From Thermoleophilia bacterium (GTDB lineage Bacteria > Actinomycetota > Thermoleophilia > Miltoncostaeales > Miltoncostaeaceae), in the NCBI GenBank assembly GCA_028285405.1, contig JANQPH010000040.1:1-52104 (forward strand): 52,104 nucleotides of DNA. Direction: 5' to 3'. Numbering within the stretch: position 1 is the first letter of the stretch; every line of letters begins with the position of its first letter. The notes below the pieces were generated by a model. It did not search any database. It was not told the origin of the DNA and saw nothing but the letters and a program-made list of their open reading frames with translations. This document shows positions 1 to 7,945 of the stretch, one piece after another. The position numbers and the translations under genes were made by a program.

Positions 1-45
1 CCCGCATCGGTCGGTCGCAGGTGTTCGGCGAGAGGACGCATGCCG

Positions 46-64
46 GGTCCGGAAGACCCGGACC
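46..64. terminator. Short GC hairpin upstream of the first gene
   Basis: GGTCCGG and CCGGACC form a perfect 7-bp stem around a 5-nt AAGAC loop. No T-run follows, so it is only terminator-like and could end a gene lying before the window. Apart from this and a -10-like box, I see nothing in positions 1-158. Confidence 0.3.
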
Positions 65-145
65 GTCCGGTCGTCTGTGTGGGTTGAAGCGGATGTGCCC
101 GCCGCGCACGAGCCACGGCGCTCACGCGATGACCCGCCCCTGATC

Positions 146-151
146 TAGGAT
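146..151 (+). promoter_or_regulatory. -10-like TAGGAT, leaderless type
   Basis: TAGGAT fits the TANNNT -10 consensus and ends 7 nt before the GTG at 159, so transcription would begin at or next to the start codon. No convincing -35 is visible. The same arrangement recurs before eight other genes in the window. Confidence 0.45.
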
Positions 152-158
152 CCGACGC

Positions 159-1049
159 GTGGTCGCACCCCGCGATGCGACATCCCCTGCGACCGGCCTC
201 GCGCTCATCCCGGCGCTGCTCGGGCTCGTCCGGTTCTCGCACACCGTGTTCGCGCTGCCGTTCGCGCTCGCCGGCGCGCTGCTGGCCCGGCTCGAATGGC
301 CGACGCTCGCGACGCTGTGGTGGATCCTGGTGGCGATGGTCGGGGCCCGGTCGCTCGCGATGGCGCTGAACCGGCTGATCGACGCCGACATCGACGCGAA
401 GAACCCGCGCACCTCTGGCCGCGAGCTGCCGGCGGGGCGCCTGACCGGCTCGCAGGTGGTCGTGTTCTCGGCCGTCGCCTTCGGCCTGCTGCTGCTCGCC
501 GTGTCGCAGCTGCCGCCCCTGACCTGGGTCCTGTGGCCGATCCCGGTGATCGCGTTCGTGCTCTACCCGTACACGAAGCGGATCACGTGGCTCTGCCACC
601 TCGCGCTCGGCCTGACCATCGGGCTGGCGCCGATGGGTGCCTGGATCGCGGTGACCGGCTCCATCGCTCCGGCCGCAGTGCTCCTGTGGCTCGCCGTCGC
701 GGCCTGGATCGCCGGCTTCGACATCATCTACGCCCTGCTCGACGTCGAGTTCGACCGAGCCAACGGCATCCGGTCGGTCCCGGCCCGGTTCGGCCCCGAC
801 GTCGCGCTTCGCATCACGCGCATCCTGCACGTCGTCACGATCCTGCTGCTGGCCGCCGCGGGCTTCGTCGCCGGTGCCGGCATCATCTACCAGGTCGGCG
901 TGGTCGCCTGCGCGATCGTGCTGGCGTACGAGAACGCCACCGTCGATCCGAAGGACCAGGGCAAGGTGCAGGCCGCGTTCGGGAGCGCGAACATGGTCAT
1001 GGCGACGCTCTTTGCGGTGTTCGTGATCGCTGAGGTGTCGTTCTCCTGA
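159..1049 (+). CDS. mqnP: UbiA-family polyprenyltransferase (menaquinone route, MqnP-like)
   Basis: Integral membrane prenyltransferase of 296 aa that would attach a polyprenyl chain to an aromatic acid during quinone synthesis. The first Asp-rich motif NRLIDADIDAKNPRT and the following GRELPAG are typical of the UbiA/MqnP branch rather than MenA. The second Asp motif is DVEFDRANG (around residue 190). Eight or so hydrophobic segments cover most of the length. The GTG at 159 is chosen because a -10-like TAGGAT sits 7 nt before it and no SD is visible; the N-terminal 15 residues are poorly constrained. It leads a cytochrome/heme block and its TGA overlaps the next start. MqnP rather than another UbiA is an inference from motif style; no other futalosine-pathway gene is in the window. 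Confidence 0.8.
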   Translation: MVAPRDATSPATGLALIPALLGLVRFSHTVFALPFALAGALLARLEWPTLATLWWILVAMVGARSLAMALNRLIDADIDAKNPRTSGRELPAGRLTGSQVVVFSAVAFGLLLLAVSQLPPLTWVLWPIPVIAFVLYPYTKRITWLCHLALGLTIGLAPMGAWIAVTGSIAPAAVLLWLAVAAWIAGFDIIYALLDVEFDRANGIRSVPARFGPDVALRITRILHVVTILLLAAAGFVAGAGIIYQVGVVACAIVLAYENATVDPKDQGKVQAAFGSANMVMATLFAVFVIAEVSFS

Positions 1050-1750
1050 TCGCGGCCCGCGGCCTCGTCAAGACCTATGGAAGCCGGGTTGCCCTGCGCG
1101 GCGTCGACCTGGACGTCGCGGCCGGCGAGCGCGTCGCGGTGATCGGGCCGAACGGTGCGGGAAAGACCACGCTGGTGCGTGTGCTCGCGACGCTGCTGCG
1201 TCCCGACGACGGCTCACTCGTCCTCGCTGGAGCCCCGTGTCCGAGCCAGGCCCGACGAGCCCGCGCGTACATCGGCTATCTCGGCCACGATCCGCTCGTC
1301 TACCCCGACCTCACCGCGCGCGAGAACCTGGAGCTCTTCGCGTCGATGTACGGACTCGGCGACGCCTCTGCGCGCATCGACGCCCTGCTCGATCGCGTCG
1401 GACTGCTCGCCCGCTCGCTCGAGCCGGTACGCGGCTACAGCCGGGGGATGGCGCAACGGCTCGGAATCGCGCGCATGCTGCTCCATTCGCCGCCGGTGCT
1501 GCTGTTGGACGAGCCGTACTCGGGCCTCGACGTCGAGGGGGCGCGGGTGCTCGACGAGGAGCTCGTGCCGGCGGCGGGGCACACGATCGTGGCCGTCACC
1601 CACGAGGTGGATCGCGCCCACGCGCTCGCCGAGCGCGTCGTCGTCATGCGGTCGGGGAAGGTCGTCGACGACCTCCGGACGGCCGAAGTCAGCCTCGCCG
1701 AGCTCGAGCGCCGCTACGCCGAGCTCGTCGGGGCCGTCGCCCCGACCTGA
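1046..1750 (+). CDS. ccmA: Heme exporter ATP-binding subunit CcmA
   Basis: ABC-type ATPase expected to work with CcmB/CcmC in cytochrome c maturation. Walker A is GPNGAGKTT, the signature loop is degenerate (YSRGMAQRLGIAR), and Walker B is VLLLDEPYSGLD. The first ATG/GTG in frame (GTG 1139) would delete the strand before Walker A. In-frame coding (IAARGLVKTYGSRVALRGV) continues back to 1049, and the frame stops at TGA 1031-1033. The only plausible initiators are CTG at 1046, which overlaps the mqnP stop as CTGA, or ATC at 1049. I use CTG, giving 234 aa, a normal CcmA size. Gene order ccmA-ccmB-ccmC supports the name. The start is the uncertain part. Confidence 0.85.
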   Translation: MIAARGLVKTYGSRVALRGVDLDVAAGERVAVIGPNGAGKTTLVRVLATLLRPDDGSLVLAGAPCPSQARRARAYIGYLGHDPLVYPDLTARENLELFASMYGLGDASARIDALLDRVGLLARSLEPVRGYSRGMAQRLGIARMLLHSPPVLLLDEPYSGLDVEGARVLDEELVPAAGHTIVAVTHEVDRAHALAERVVVMRSGKVVDDLRTAEVSLAELERRYAELVGAVAPT

Positions 1751-1817
1751 GGCGCCCGTCGCTCCACCGCACGGTCCTCCGGGACGAACGACGATCGCTC
1801 CGGGGGCCGGCCGGGCC

Positions 1818-1823
1818 TACACT
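1818..1823 (+). promoter_or_regulatory. -10-like TACACT before ccmB
   Basis: TACACT ends 8 nt before the GTG start of ccmB, within an 81-nt ccmA-ccmB gap that shows no ribosome binding site. It may be an internal leaderless promoter of the ccm operon. No -35 recognised. Confidence 0.4.
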
Positions 1824-1831
1824 GCGCCCAA

Positions 1832-2587
1832 GTGGCCACTTCCCAGACTCCCCCTCGGCTCGAGATCGCCGTCGCCGAGCCGGAACTCGCCGCCGTTCCC
1901 CGGGTCGGCTGGCGCGGCCCGCTGGCGGCGCTCGTTCGCAAGGACGTGCAGCTCGAGCTGCGAACGAAGCAGACCGCGATCGGGATGGTGCTCTTCGCGC
2001 TGGTGGCGATGGTCATCTTCCAGTTCGCCATTGGCTCGCGGACCGACGACGCGACGCCGTTCGCGGCGGGGATCATCTGGGCGACCGTTGCGCTGACGGC
2101 GGTCCTGGCCGTCTCGCGAGCGTGGGCGGCCGAGCGCGAGGGCCGGACCATCGACGGGCTTCTTGCGGCCCCGGTCGGCCGAGGCGTGCTCCTCACCGCC
2201 AAGGCGGTCTCGATCTTCCTCTACCTGCTCGCCCTCGAGATCGTCGTGGTTCCGCTCGCGGTCCTCTTCTTCGTGGAGAGCGCCGCCGCGACGGACCTGG
2301 CGATCGTGTTCGGCCTCTGCCTCCTTGCCAACCTCGCGCTGGCCATCGTCGGATCGCTGGTCGCCTCGCTCGCGGCCTTCACGCGCGGCCGCGAGCTGCT
2401 CGTTCCGGCCCTGTTCCTTCCAGCCATCGTGCCGGTCCTGATCGCCGCCGCAGGAGGGACCTTCTCCGTCCTCGGCGGGACGGACGACATGGCCGAGTTG
2501 CGGGGATATTCCCTGCTGTTGGCGGGTTGTGCGGTAGTCTTCGGCCTGGTCGCGTACGCCACCTACGAGTTCGTCTTCGATGACTAA
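1832..2587 (+). CDS. ccmB: Heme exporter permease CcmB
   Basis: Membrane subunit of the CcmAB transporter, 251 aa. The first 30 residues are a soluble extension, then LVRKDVQLELRTKQ leads into six hydrophobic segments. The internal REGRTIDGLLAAPVGR segment and a C-terminal helix ending in TYEFVFDD are CcmB-like. It is about 30 residues longer than usual CcmB because of the N-terminal extension. An internal start is possible, but GTG 1832 has a -10-like box 8 nt upstream. The next gene starts inside its last codons (8-nt overlap), which suggests translational coupling with ccmC. Confidence 0.9.
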   Translation: MATSQTPPRLEIAVAEPELAAVPRVGWRGPLAALVRKDVQLELRTKQTAIGMVLFALVAMVIFQFAIGSRTDDATPFAAGIIWATVALTAVLAVSRAWAAEREGRTIDGLLAAPVGRGVLLTAKAVSIFLYLLALEIVVVPLAVLFFVESAAATDLAIVFGLCLLANLALAIVGSLVASLAAFTRGRELLVPALFLPAIVPVLIAAAGGTFSVLGGTDDMAELRGYSLLLAGCAVVFGLVAYATYEFVFDD

Positions 2588-3272
2588 CGCACGCGGGACG
2601 CGGCTTCTCGCTGTCACGGGAACGGCCACCGCACTGCTGCTGGCGGTGTCGGTCTTCGGCATCTTCCTGGTGGCGCCAGAAGACGCCGACCAAGGAATCA
2701 TCCAGAGGATCTTCTACTTCCATGTCGCGATCGCGCTGACGTCGTTCATCGCGTTCCTCGTCGCGGCGATCTACGGCATCGTCTACCTGCGCACGCGCAA
2801 GCCCGAGTACGACCGCATCGGGGTCGCGTCGGTGGGGCTCGGGCTGTTCTTCTCGATCCTCGTCCTGATCACCGGGTCGATCTGGGCAAAGGCGTCGTGG
2901 GGCACCTGGTGGGTCTGGGAGGACCCCCGGCTGGCCACCTTCGTCATCGTCCTGCTGCTCTACGGCGCGTACTTCCTCCTGCGCTCCTCGGCCGACGGCG
3001 AGCGCCAGGCCCGCTATTCGGCGATCTTCGCGATCGCCGCCTTCGCATCGGTGCCGCTCTCCTTCTATTCGGTCCGCGTCGCGCAGTCGTTCGTCCACCC
3101 CGTCGTGTTCACCCCGAGCGGCGCGAACATGCCCTCGACGATGCTGGTGTGGTTCGTGGTCGCGCAGGTGGCGATGCTCGGTCTCTTCTGGACGCTCCTG
3201 CAGATGGAGCTCGTCCAGCGCCGCACCGACGCGGCACTCAAGCGCCTGAAGGCGCAGCTCGAGGTGCAGTGA
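2580..3272 (+). CDS. ccmC: Heme exporter protein CcmC (CcsA/CcmC family)
   Basis: Six-TM heme-handling protein, 230 aa, that in System I presents heme for transfer to CcmE. The tryptophan-rich heme-binding loop WGTWWVWEDPRLAT is present near residue 106. A histidine in FYFHVAIALTSF before it and one in SFVHPVVFTP after it are the expected axial ligands. ATG 2580 lies inside the end of ccmB. The C-terminal 20 residues are charged. CcmE, CcmF, CcmG and CcmH are not found in this window, so the rest of the maturation machinery must be encoded elsewhere, or the protein serves another heme-handling route. Confidence 0.92.
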   Translation: MTNARGTRLLAVTGTATALLLAVSVFGIFLVAPEDADQGIIQRIFYFHVAIALTSFIAFLVAAIYGIVYLRTRKPEYDRIGVASVGLGLFFSILVLITGSIWAKASWGTWWVWEDPRLATFVIVLLLYGAYFLLRSSADGERQARYSAIFAIAAFASVPLSFYSVRVAQSFVHPVVFTPSGANMPSTMLVWFVVAQVAMLGLFWTLLQMELVQRRTDAALKRLKAQLEVQ

Positions 3273-3282
3273 TGGGACCAGC

Positions 3283-3510
3283 ATGAGCTCGGGCGCGCAG
3301 TTCGTCGTCGCCTCCTACGCCGTGATCCTCTTCGGCCTGGTGATGTACGTGGTCGTCCTGGCGCTGAAGTCGGCGCGGATCTCACGCGAGGTCGAGCTGC
3401 TCAGCAAGATCCTCGAGCGGCGTCAGGAGGACGAGCCGCCCGGCTCGGCCCCCGGGGTCGAGCAACCTGAGGACGCGACCGAGGTCGAGGTGGAGTCAGT
3501 CGACCGATGA
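3283..3510 (+). CDS. CcmD-like small membrane protein
   Basis: A 75-aa protein with one N-terminal TM helix (about residues 6-28, FVVASYAVILFGLVMYVVVLAL), then a basic/amphipathic stretch with a leucine pattern (VELLSKILERRQ), then an acidic tail. Position directly after ccmC (10-nt gap), a single TM, and a charged cytoplasmic helix match CcmD, the small stabiliser of the CcmABC complex. CcmD sequences are too divergent for a firm call by eye. The acidic tail of about 30 residues is longer than in typical CcmD. Confidence 0.7.
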   Translation: MSSGAQFVVASYAVILFGLVMYVVVLALKSARISREVELLSKILERRQEDEPPGSAPGVEQPEDATEVEVESVDR

Positions 3511-3575
3511 GCGCGCCGATCAACTGGGGCCGGATGACCCGCCGCTCGCGACTGGCTCTCGCGTCGGTGCGCGCC

Positions 3576-3581
3576 TAGTGT
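3576..3581 (+). promoter_or_regulatory. -10-like TAGTGT before the siroheme gene
   Basis: TAGTGT ends 6 nt before GTG 3588 and 9 nt before GTG 3591. The 77-nt gap after the ccmD-like gene carries no ribosome binding site, so a new leaderless transcript may start here. Confidence 0.4.
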
Positions 3582-3587
3582 GAGGTC

Positions 3588-4265
3588 GTGGTGACGACCG
3601 CCGCAGACACGCCTGCCCGAACGCCCGGAGGGCGGCCGCTGACGCCGCTGCTGATCGACCTGAGCGGCTGGCGGGTGCTCGTTGTCGGGGGCGGACCGAT
3701 CGGCGCCCGCCGCGCGGCCAGTCTGGTCGAGGCCGGAGCGGACGTGCACGTCGTGAGTCCGCAGATCGACGGCTCGCTCGCCGAGCTCGCGCGCACGGGG
3801 GCGCTCACCGTCGCTGCCCGGCCGTTCGAGCGCGGGGATCTGGCGGGAGCGCGCCTGGTCGTCGCCGCGACCGGAGACCGCGCCGTGGACGACGAGGTGC
3901 GCGATGCGAGCGCCCAGGCGGGCGTGCTCTGCAACGTCGCAGCCGACGTCGAGGCCTGCAGCGTCGTGTTTCCGTCGCGGGTACAGCGAGGACCGCTCTC
4001 CATCGCGATCTCGACCGGAGGCGCCAGCCCGGCACTGTCCGTGCGGGCCCGGGAGCTGATCGAGAACGCGATCGGGCCCGAGTGGGGTGAGCTGGCGGCG
4101 CTGCTCGAGGCCTCCCGCGAGCGCCTTCGCTCGTCGTTTCCGGATGCGGCGGCGCGCCGTGACGCCGTGGATCGTCTCCTCGACGTGGGCGTGCTCGACC
4201 TGTTGTCGCGCGGCCGGCGCGAGGAGGCCAGCAGGCTTCTCGACGAGGCGCTGGGGGCCGGCTGA
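3588..4265 (+). CDS. Precorrin-2 dehydrogenase / sirohydrochlorin ferrochelatase-like (CysG N-terminal, Met8p family)
   Basis: NAD-dependent enzyme of siroheme synthesis, 225 aa, oxidising precorrin-2 to sirohydrochlorin. The Rossmann fingerprint is VLVVGGGPIGARRAASLVEA (about residues 28-47), followed by VVAATGD and CNVAAD. The family motif FPSRVQRGPLSIAISTGGAS (about 125-144) is clear. Two adjacent GTG codons (3588, 3591) can start it, and the -10-like box fits either. Its substrate would come from the CobA half of the protein encoded at 6431. The stop overlaps the hemA start (TGATG). Confidence 0.9.
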   Translation: MVTTAADTPARTPGGRPLTPLLIDLSGWRVLVVGGGPIGARRAASLVEAGADVHVVSPQIDGSLAELARTGALTVAARPFERGDLAGARLVVAATGDRAVDDEVRDASAQAGVLCNVAADVEACSVVFPSRVQRGPLSIAISTGGASPALSVRARELIENAIGPEWGELAALLEASRERLRSSFPDAAARRDAVDRLLDVGVLDLLSRGRREEASRLLDEALGAG

Positions 4266-5545
4266 TGTCCGACATCGTCTGCATCGGGCTGAGTCACAAG
4301 ACCGCCCCGCTGGCGATTCGTGAGCGGGTCGCCCTCACGGAGGTCGAGTCGGGGTCGCTCGTTCGGGACCTGGCCGCCGACGACCGCATCGGCGAGGTCG
4401 TGGCGCTGTCGACCTGCAATCGCACCGAGCTCTACGCCGCCGCGGACAGGGGCTGGGAGGCAGCCGAGTGGCTGACCGAGGTCCTGGCCGCGCGCACTGA
4501 CATCGAGCCGGCCGAGCTGGCGTGCGTGCGCTACGTGCATCGCGACGCCGACGCGGTGGCGCACCTGTTTCGGGTGGCGTCCGGGCTGGACTCGATGGTC
4601 GTCGGCGAGACCGAGATCCTCGGCCAGGTGCGGCGCGCCTGGCGGGCGGCGACCGACGACGGGGTCGCGGGCCCGGCGCTCGATCAGGTGTTTCGGCGGG
4701 CGCTCGAGGCCGGAAAGCGAGCCCGCACCGACACGGGCATCGCGCACGGGCCCTCCTCGGTCAGTGCGGTCGCCGTCGACCTGGCCCGTGAGGCGTTCTC
4801 GGACCCCGGCGAGCGGCGGGTGCTGTTGCTCGGGGCGGGCAAGATGGCGCGCGCCACCGCGGGCGCCCTGGACGAGATCGGCTTCGGCGAGATCGTCGTG
4901 GTCAACCGCTCGATCGGCGCCGCGCGGGAGCTGGCGGATCGGATCGGGGGGCGCGGCGTTCCATTCGACCGGATGCCTGTCGAGCTGCGGGACGCCGACA
5001 TCGTGATCAGCTCCACCGCCGCGCCGCACCAGATCCTGAGCGCTCGCGACTTCGAGGTGGCGATGGAGGGGCGGGCCGAGCGGCCGCTCGTCGTCCTCGA
5101 CATCTCGGTGCCGCGCGACATCGATCCGTGGGTCGGTCAGGTTCCCGGCGTCGAGCTGACCGACATCGACGACCTCGAGCGGGTGGTGGAGGCGAGCCTG
5201 AACGGGCGCCTGGCCGAGGCCGCCAAGGCGACCCTGATCGTCGACGAGGCGGTGTCGGGCTTCGAGTCGTGGCGACGCGAGCGCGTCGCGGCTCCGGCGA
5301 TCGCGAACCTGCGCGCCGAGGCCGAGCGGATCCGCCAGGCCGAGCTCGCGCGGGTGTCCGGCCAGTGGGAGTCCGCCAGCGAGGCCGATCGCGAGCGCGT
5401 CGACGCGCTCACCAAGGCGATCGTGAACAAGCTCCTGCACGAGCCCAGCGTGCGGGCTCGCGCGGCCGCCTCGGACGACGACGGCCTGCGCCACCTCGAG
5501 AGCCTGCGGCACCTGTTCGGCCTCGAGTCGCCGGTCGATCGCTAG
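4265..5545 (+). CDS. hemA: Glutamyl-tRNA reductase
   Basis: First committed enzyme of the C5 heme pathway, reducing glutamyl-tRNA to glutamate-1-semialdehyde with NADPH; 426 aa, normal for the family. N-terminal GLSHKTAPLAIRERVAL and the catalytic cysteine motif STCNRTELYA are intact. GLDSMVVGETEILGQVR follows, then the NADPH-binding VLLLGAGKMARAT and the C-terminal dimerisation helices. It starts one base inside the upstream stop (TGATG) and lies 13 nt before hemC. Confidence 0.97.
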   Translation: MSDIVCIGLSHKTAPLAIRERVALTEVESGSLVRDLAADDRIGEVVALSTCNRTELYAAADRGWEAAEWLTEVLAARTDIEPAELACVRYVHRDADAVAHLFRVASGLDSMVVGETEILGQVRRAWRAATDDGVAGPALDQVFRRALEAGKRARTDTGIAHGPSSVSAVAVDLAREAFSDPGERRVLLLGAGKMARATAGALDEIGFGEIVVVNRSIGAARELADRIGGRGVPFDRMPVELRDADIVISSTAAPHQILSARDFEVAMEGRAERPLVVLDISVPRDIDPWVGQVPGVELTDIDDLERVVEASLNGRLAEAAKATLIVDEAVSGFESWRRERVAAPAIANLRAEAERIRQAELARVSGQWESASEADRERVDALTKAIVNKLLHEPSVRARAAASDDDGLRHLESLRHLFGLESPVDR

Positions 5546-5558
5546 CCCGATCCGGACG

Positions 5559-6434
5559 ATGCGCGTTGTCCTGGCGACGCGCCGCTCGCCGCTCGCGCGG
5601 GCGCAGACCGACTCGGTGCGACGCGCGCTGGTCGACGCGGGTGCGCAGGTCGAGATCCTCGAGCTCGTGACCACAGGAGACCGCTGGAGCGCCGAGGGCG
5701 GGCCGACTCCCGACAAGGGCGTCTTCGTCAAGGAGCTCGAGGAGGCGCTTCTCGACGGACGGGCCGATCTCGCGGTGCACTCGGCCAAGGACCTCCCGGC
5801 GGACCTGCCCGACGACCTCGCGATCCTGGCCACGCCGCGCCGGGCCGACGCCCGCGACGTACTCGTCGGTTCGGGCAACGGGCTCGACGACCTGCCGCAT
5901 GGCGCCCGTGTCGCGACGGGGAGCCCGCGCCGATCGGCGCAGCTGCTCGCGGAGCGCCCCGATCTCGAGATCGTCGACATCCGCGGCAACGTGGACACGC
6001 GTCTTCGCAAGCTGGGCCAGGGCGTCGCGGATGCGCTCGTCCTGGCGGCCGCCGGGCTCGAGCGGCTCGGTCTCGAGCCGAAGGGGGTCTCCTTCCTGCC
6101 CGCGGACCGGTTCGTTCCCGCGCCGGGCCAGGGCACGCTCGCGATCGAGGGTCGAGCCGAGCGGGACGACCTGCGGGAGCTGCTCGAGCCGATCGCCGAC
6201 CCGGACACCCGTGTGTGCCTCGAGGCCGAGCGGGCGGTCCTGCGGGCGCTCGGCGGCGGATGTCGGGAGCCGATCGGGGCGCACTGCACCGTGGCGGGTG
6301 GCCGGCTCGATCTCCGCCTCTTTCGCTCCGACGACGAGGTCGGCACCAACGCGCGCCATGGCCATCTCGAGGGGGTCGCGGCCGATCCGGCCGGCCCGGC
6401 CGCCGAGGCTGCCAAGCTCCTGGCCGACACATGA
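5559..6434 (+). CDS. hemC: Porphobilinogen deaminase (hydroxymethylbilane synthase)
   Basis: Polymerises four porphobilinogens into hydroxymethylbilane; 291 aa. The N-terminal RRSPLARAQTDSV, the VHSAKDLPADLP motif with the catalytic Asp region, and SPRRSAQLL with the substrate-binding arginines are present. GGGCREPIGAHC includes the cysteine that carries the dipyrromethane cofactor. ATG 5559 follows hemA by 13 nt. Its TGA overlaps the ATG of the next gene by 4 bp (ATGA), so the product likely passes directly to the fused HemD. Confidence 0.97.
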   Translation: MRVVLATRRSPLARAQTDSVRRALVDAGAQVEILELVTTGDRWSAEGGPTPDKGVFVKELEEALLDGRADLAVHSAKDLPADLPDDLAILATPRRADARDVLVGSGNGLDDLPHGARVATGSPRRSAQLLAERPDLEIVDIRGNVDTRLRKLGQGVADALVLAAAGLERLGLEPKGVSFLPADRFVPAPGQGTLAIEGRAERDDLRELLEPIADPDTRVCLEAERAVLRALGGGCREPIGAHCTVAGGRLDLRLFRSDDEVGTNARHGHLEGVAADPAGPAAEAAKLLADT

Positions 6435-7945
6435 GCGGCACGGTCTACCTCATCGGCGCCGGTCCCGGCGATCCTGGCCTGATCACCGTGCGCGGGCAGG
6501 CGCTGCTGGAGGCCGCCGATGTCGTCTTCCACGACCGGCTCGGGACCGAGGGCCTGATCGGCCGGTGTCGCGCCGACGCCCGGCTCGTCAACGTCGGCAA
6601 GGCGCCGGGGCGGGTCGCCATGAGCCAGGACGAGATCAACGCCTCGCTGGTGGAGGCGGCCGAGACGGCCGAGGTGGTCGTGCGGCTGAAGGGCGGTGAC
6701 CCCTTCGTCTTCGGTCGCGGGAGCGAGGAGGCCCAGGCGCTGTCGCGAGCCGGGGTCGACTTCGAGGTGGTCCCCGGGGTCACGAGCGCGATCGCGGCGC
6801 CGGCGTACGCGGGCGTTCCGGTCACCCACCGGGGGGTCTCGACGACGCTCACGATCGTCACCGGCCACGAGGATCCCGACAAGGCCGGCGAGCAGACGGA
6901 CTGGGCGGCGCTGGCACGTGTTCCCGGCACGCTCGCGATCCTGATGGGGATGGGGCGCCTCCGGAACATCGCCGCGGCGCTGATGTCCGGCGGGCGCGAC
7001 CCCGCCGAGCCGGCGATCGCCGTGCAGTGGGGGACGATGAGCCGTCAGCGCAGCGTCCTGGCGACGCTCGAGACGCTCGCCGATCGGGTCGAGCACGAGG
7101 GGGTCGGCTCACCCGCCGTGGTCGTGGTGGGCCCGACCGCCGACCTCGCGGAGGAGATCGCGTGGTTCGCGACCCGCCCGCTGATCGGGCGGCGCGTTGT
7201 CGTGACCCGCGCCCGGGCGCAGGCGAGCGCGCTGTCCGAGCGGCTCCGTCTGCTCGGCGGGGAGCCGATCGAGCTTCCGAGCATCCGGATCGAGCCCATC
7301 GCGCAGCCGGCCGGCCTCGATGAGGCGGTGACGTCGATCGGCGACTACGACATCGTCGTGCTGACGAGCGTGAACGGGGTCGACCTGCTCTTCGACGCAC
7401 TCCGCGAGGCCGGAACGGACGCCCGTGCGCTCTCGTCCGAGACCTCGGTCGTGGCGATCGGCCCAGGGACGGCCGGCCGACTGGCCGAGCGCGGGGTGCG
7501 CGCCGACGTGATCCCCGAGCGGTTTGTCGCCGAGGGGGTGCTGGAGGCGCTTGCGGGCACGGATGTGGCCGGAGCGCGGGTTCTGCTCGCCCGGGCCGAG
7601 GACGCCCGCGCGACGCTGCCCGACGGGCTGCGTGAGCGAGGCGCCAGCGTGGACGAGATCCACCTCTACCGCTCGGTGCCCGAGCCGATCGCCGCCGACG
7701 CGATGTCGGAGGCGCTGGCGGCCGACTACGTCACGTTCACCGCGTCGTCGACGGTCCGCAGCTTCCTTGGCTCGCTCGAGGCGGATCAGCGGGCCGCGCT
7801 CGGGGATGGTCCGCGGCTCGTGTCGATCGGGCCCGTGACCAGCACGACGCTGCGTGAGGCGGGTCTGCCGGTCCACGTCGAGGCGCAGGAGCACACGATC
7901 CCCGGTCTGGTGGACGCCCTTCTGGCCGACGCGGCTGCGGACTGA
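6431..7945 (+). CDS. cobA-hemD: Uroporphyrinogen-III C-methyltransferase fused to uroporphyrinogen-III synthase (CobA-HemD)
   Basis: Bifunctional 504-aa enzyme. The N-terminal half (about 1-245) is the SAM-dependent methyltransferase making precorrin-2: GAGPGDPGLITVRG, LKGGDPFVFGRGSEE, and GVTSAIAAPAYAGVPVTHRG. The C-terminal half (about 250-504) is HemD, which closes hydroxymethylbilane to uroporphyrinogen III: VVTRARAQASALSERL, LTSVNGVDLLFDAL, and a terminal IGPVTSTTLREAGL. ATG 6431 is chosen because homology begins at once (SGTVYLIGAG) and it overlaps the hemC stop. This fusion is known in several Gram-positive lineages. The enzyme supplies both siroheme and heme branches. Confidence 0.95.
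   Translation: MSGTVYLIGAGPGDPGLITVRGQALLEAADVVFHDRLGTEGLIGRCRADARLVNVGKAPGRVAMSQDEINASLVEAAETAEVVVRLKGGDPFVFGRGSEEAQALSRAGVDFEVVPGVTSAIAAPAYAGVPVTHRGVSTTLTIVTGHEDPDKAGEQTDWAALARVPGTLAILMGMGRLRNIAAALMSGGRDPAEPAIAVQWGTMSRQRSVLATLETLADRVEHEGVGSPAVVVVGPTADLAEEIAWFATRPLIGRRVVVTRARAQASALSERLRLLGGEPIELPSIRIEPIAQPAGLDEAVTSIGDYDIVVLTSVNGVDLLFDALREAGTDARALSSETSVVAIGPGTAGRLAERGVRADVIPERFVAEGVLEALAGTDVAGARVLLARAEDARATLPDGLRERGASVDEIHLYRSVPEPIAADAMSEALAADYVTFTASSTVRSFLGSLEADQRAALGDGPRLVSIGPVTSTTLREAGLPVHVEAQEHTIPGLVDALLADAAAD

Noticed and set aside
3507-3578. Tiny 23-codon frame overlapping the ccmD-like stop (ATGA) and ending in the -10-like box
   Set aside because: Short, basic, no SD of its own and no family match; it fits the length expected by chance in GC-rich sequence. 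Kept only as a note because of the coupling-like overlap.
3575-7096. Long minus-strand open frame (over 1100 codons) across the heme genes
   Set aside because: Antisense shadow of hemA, hemC and cobA-hemD created by GC-biased third positions; composition is Arg/Pro/Ala-rich with no domain.
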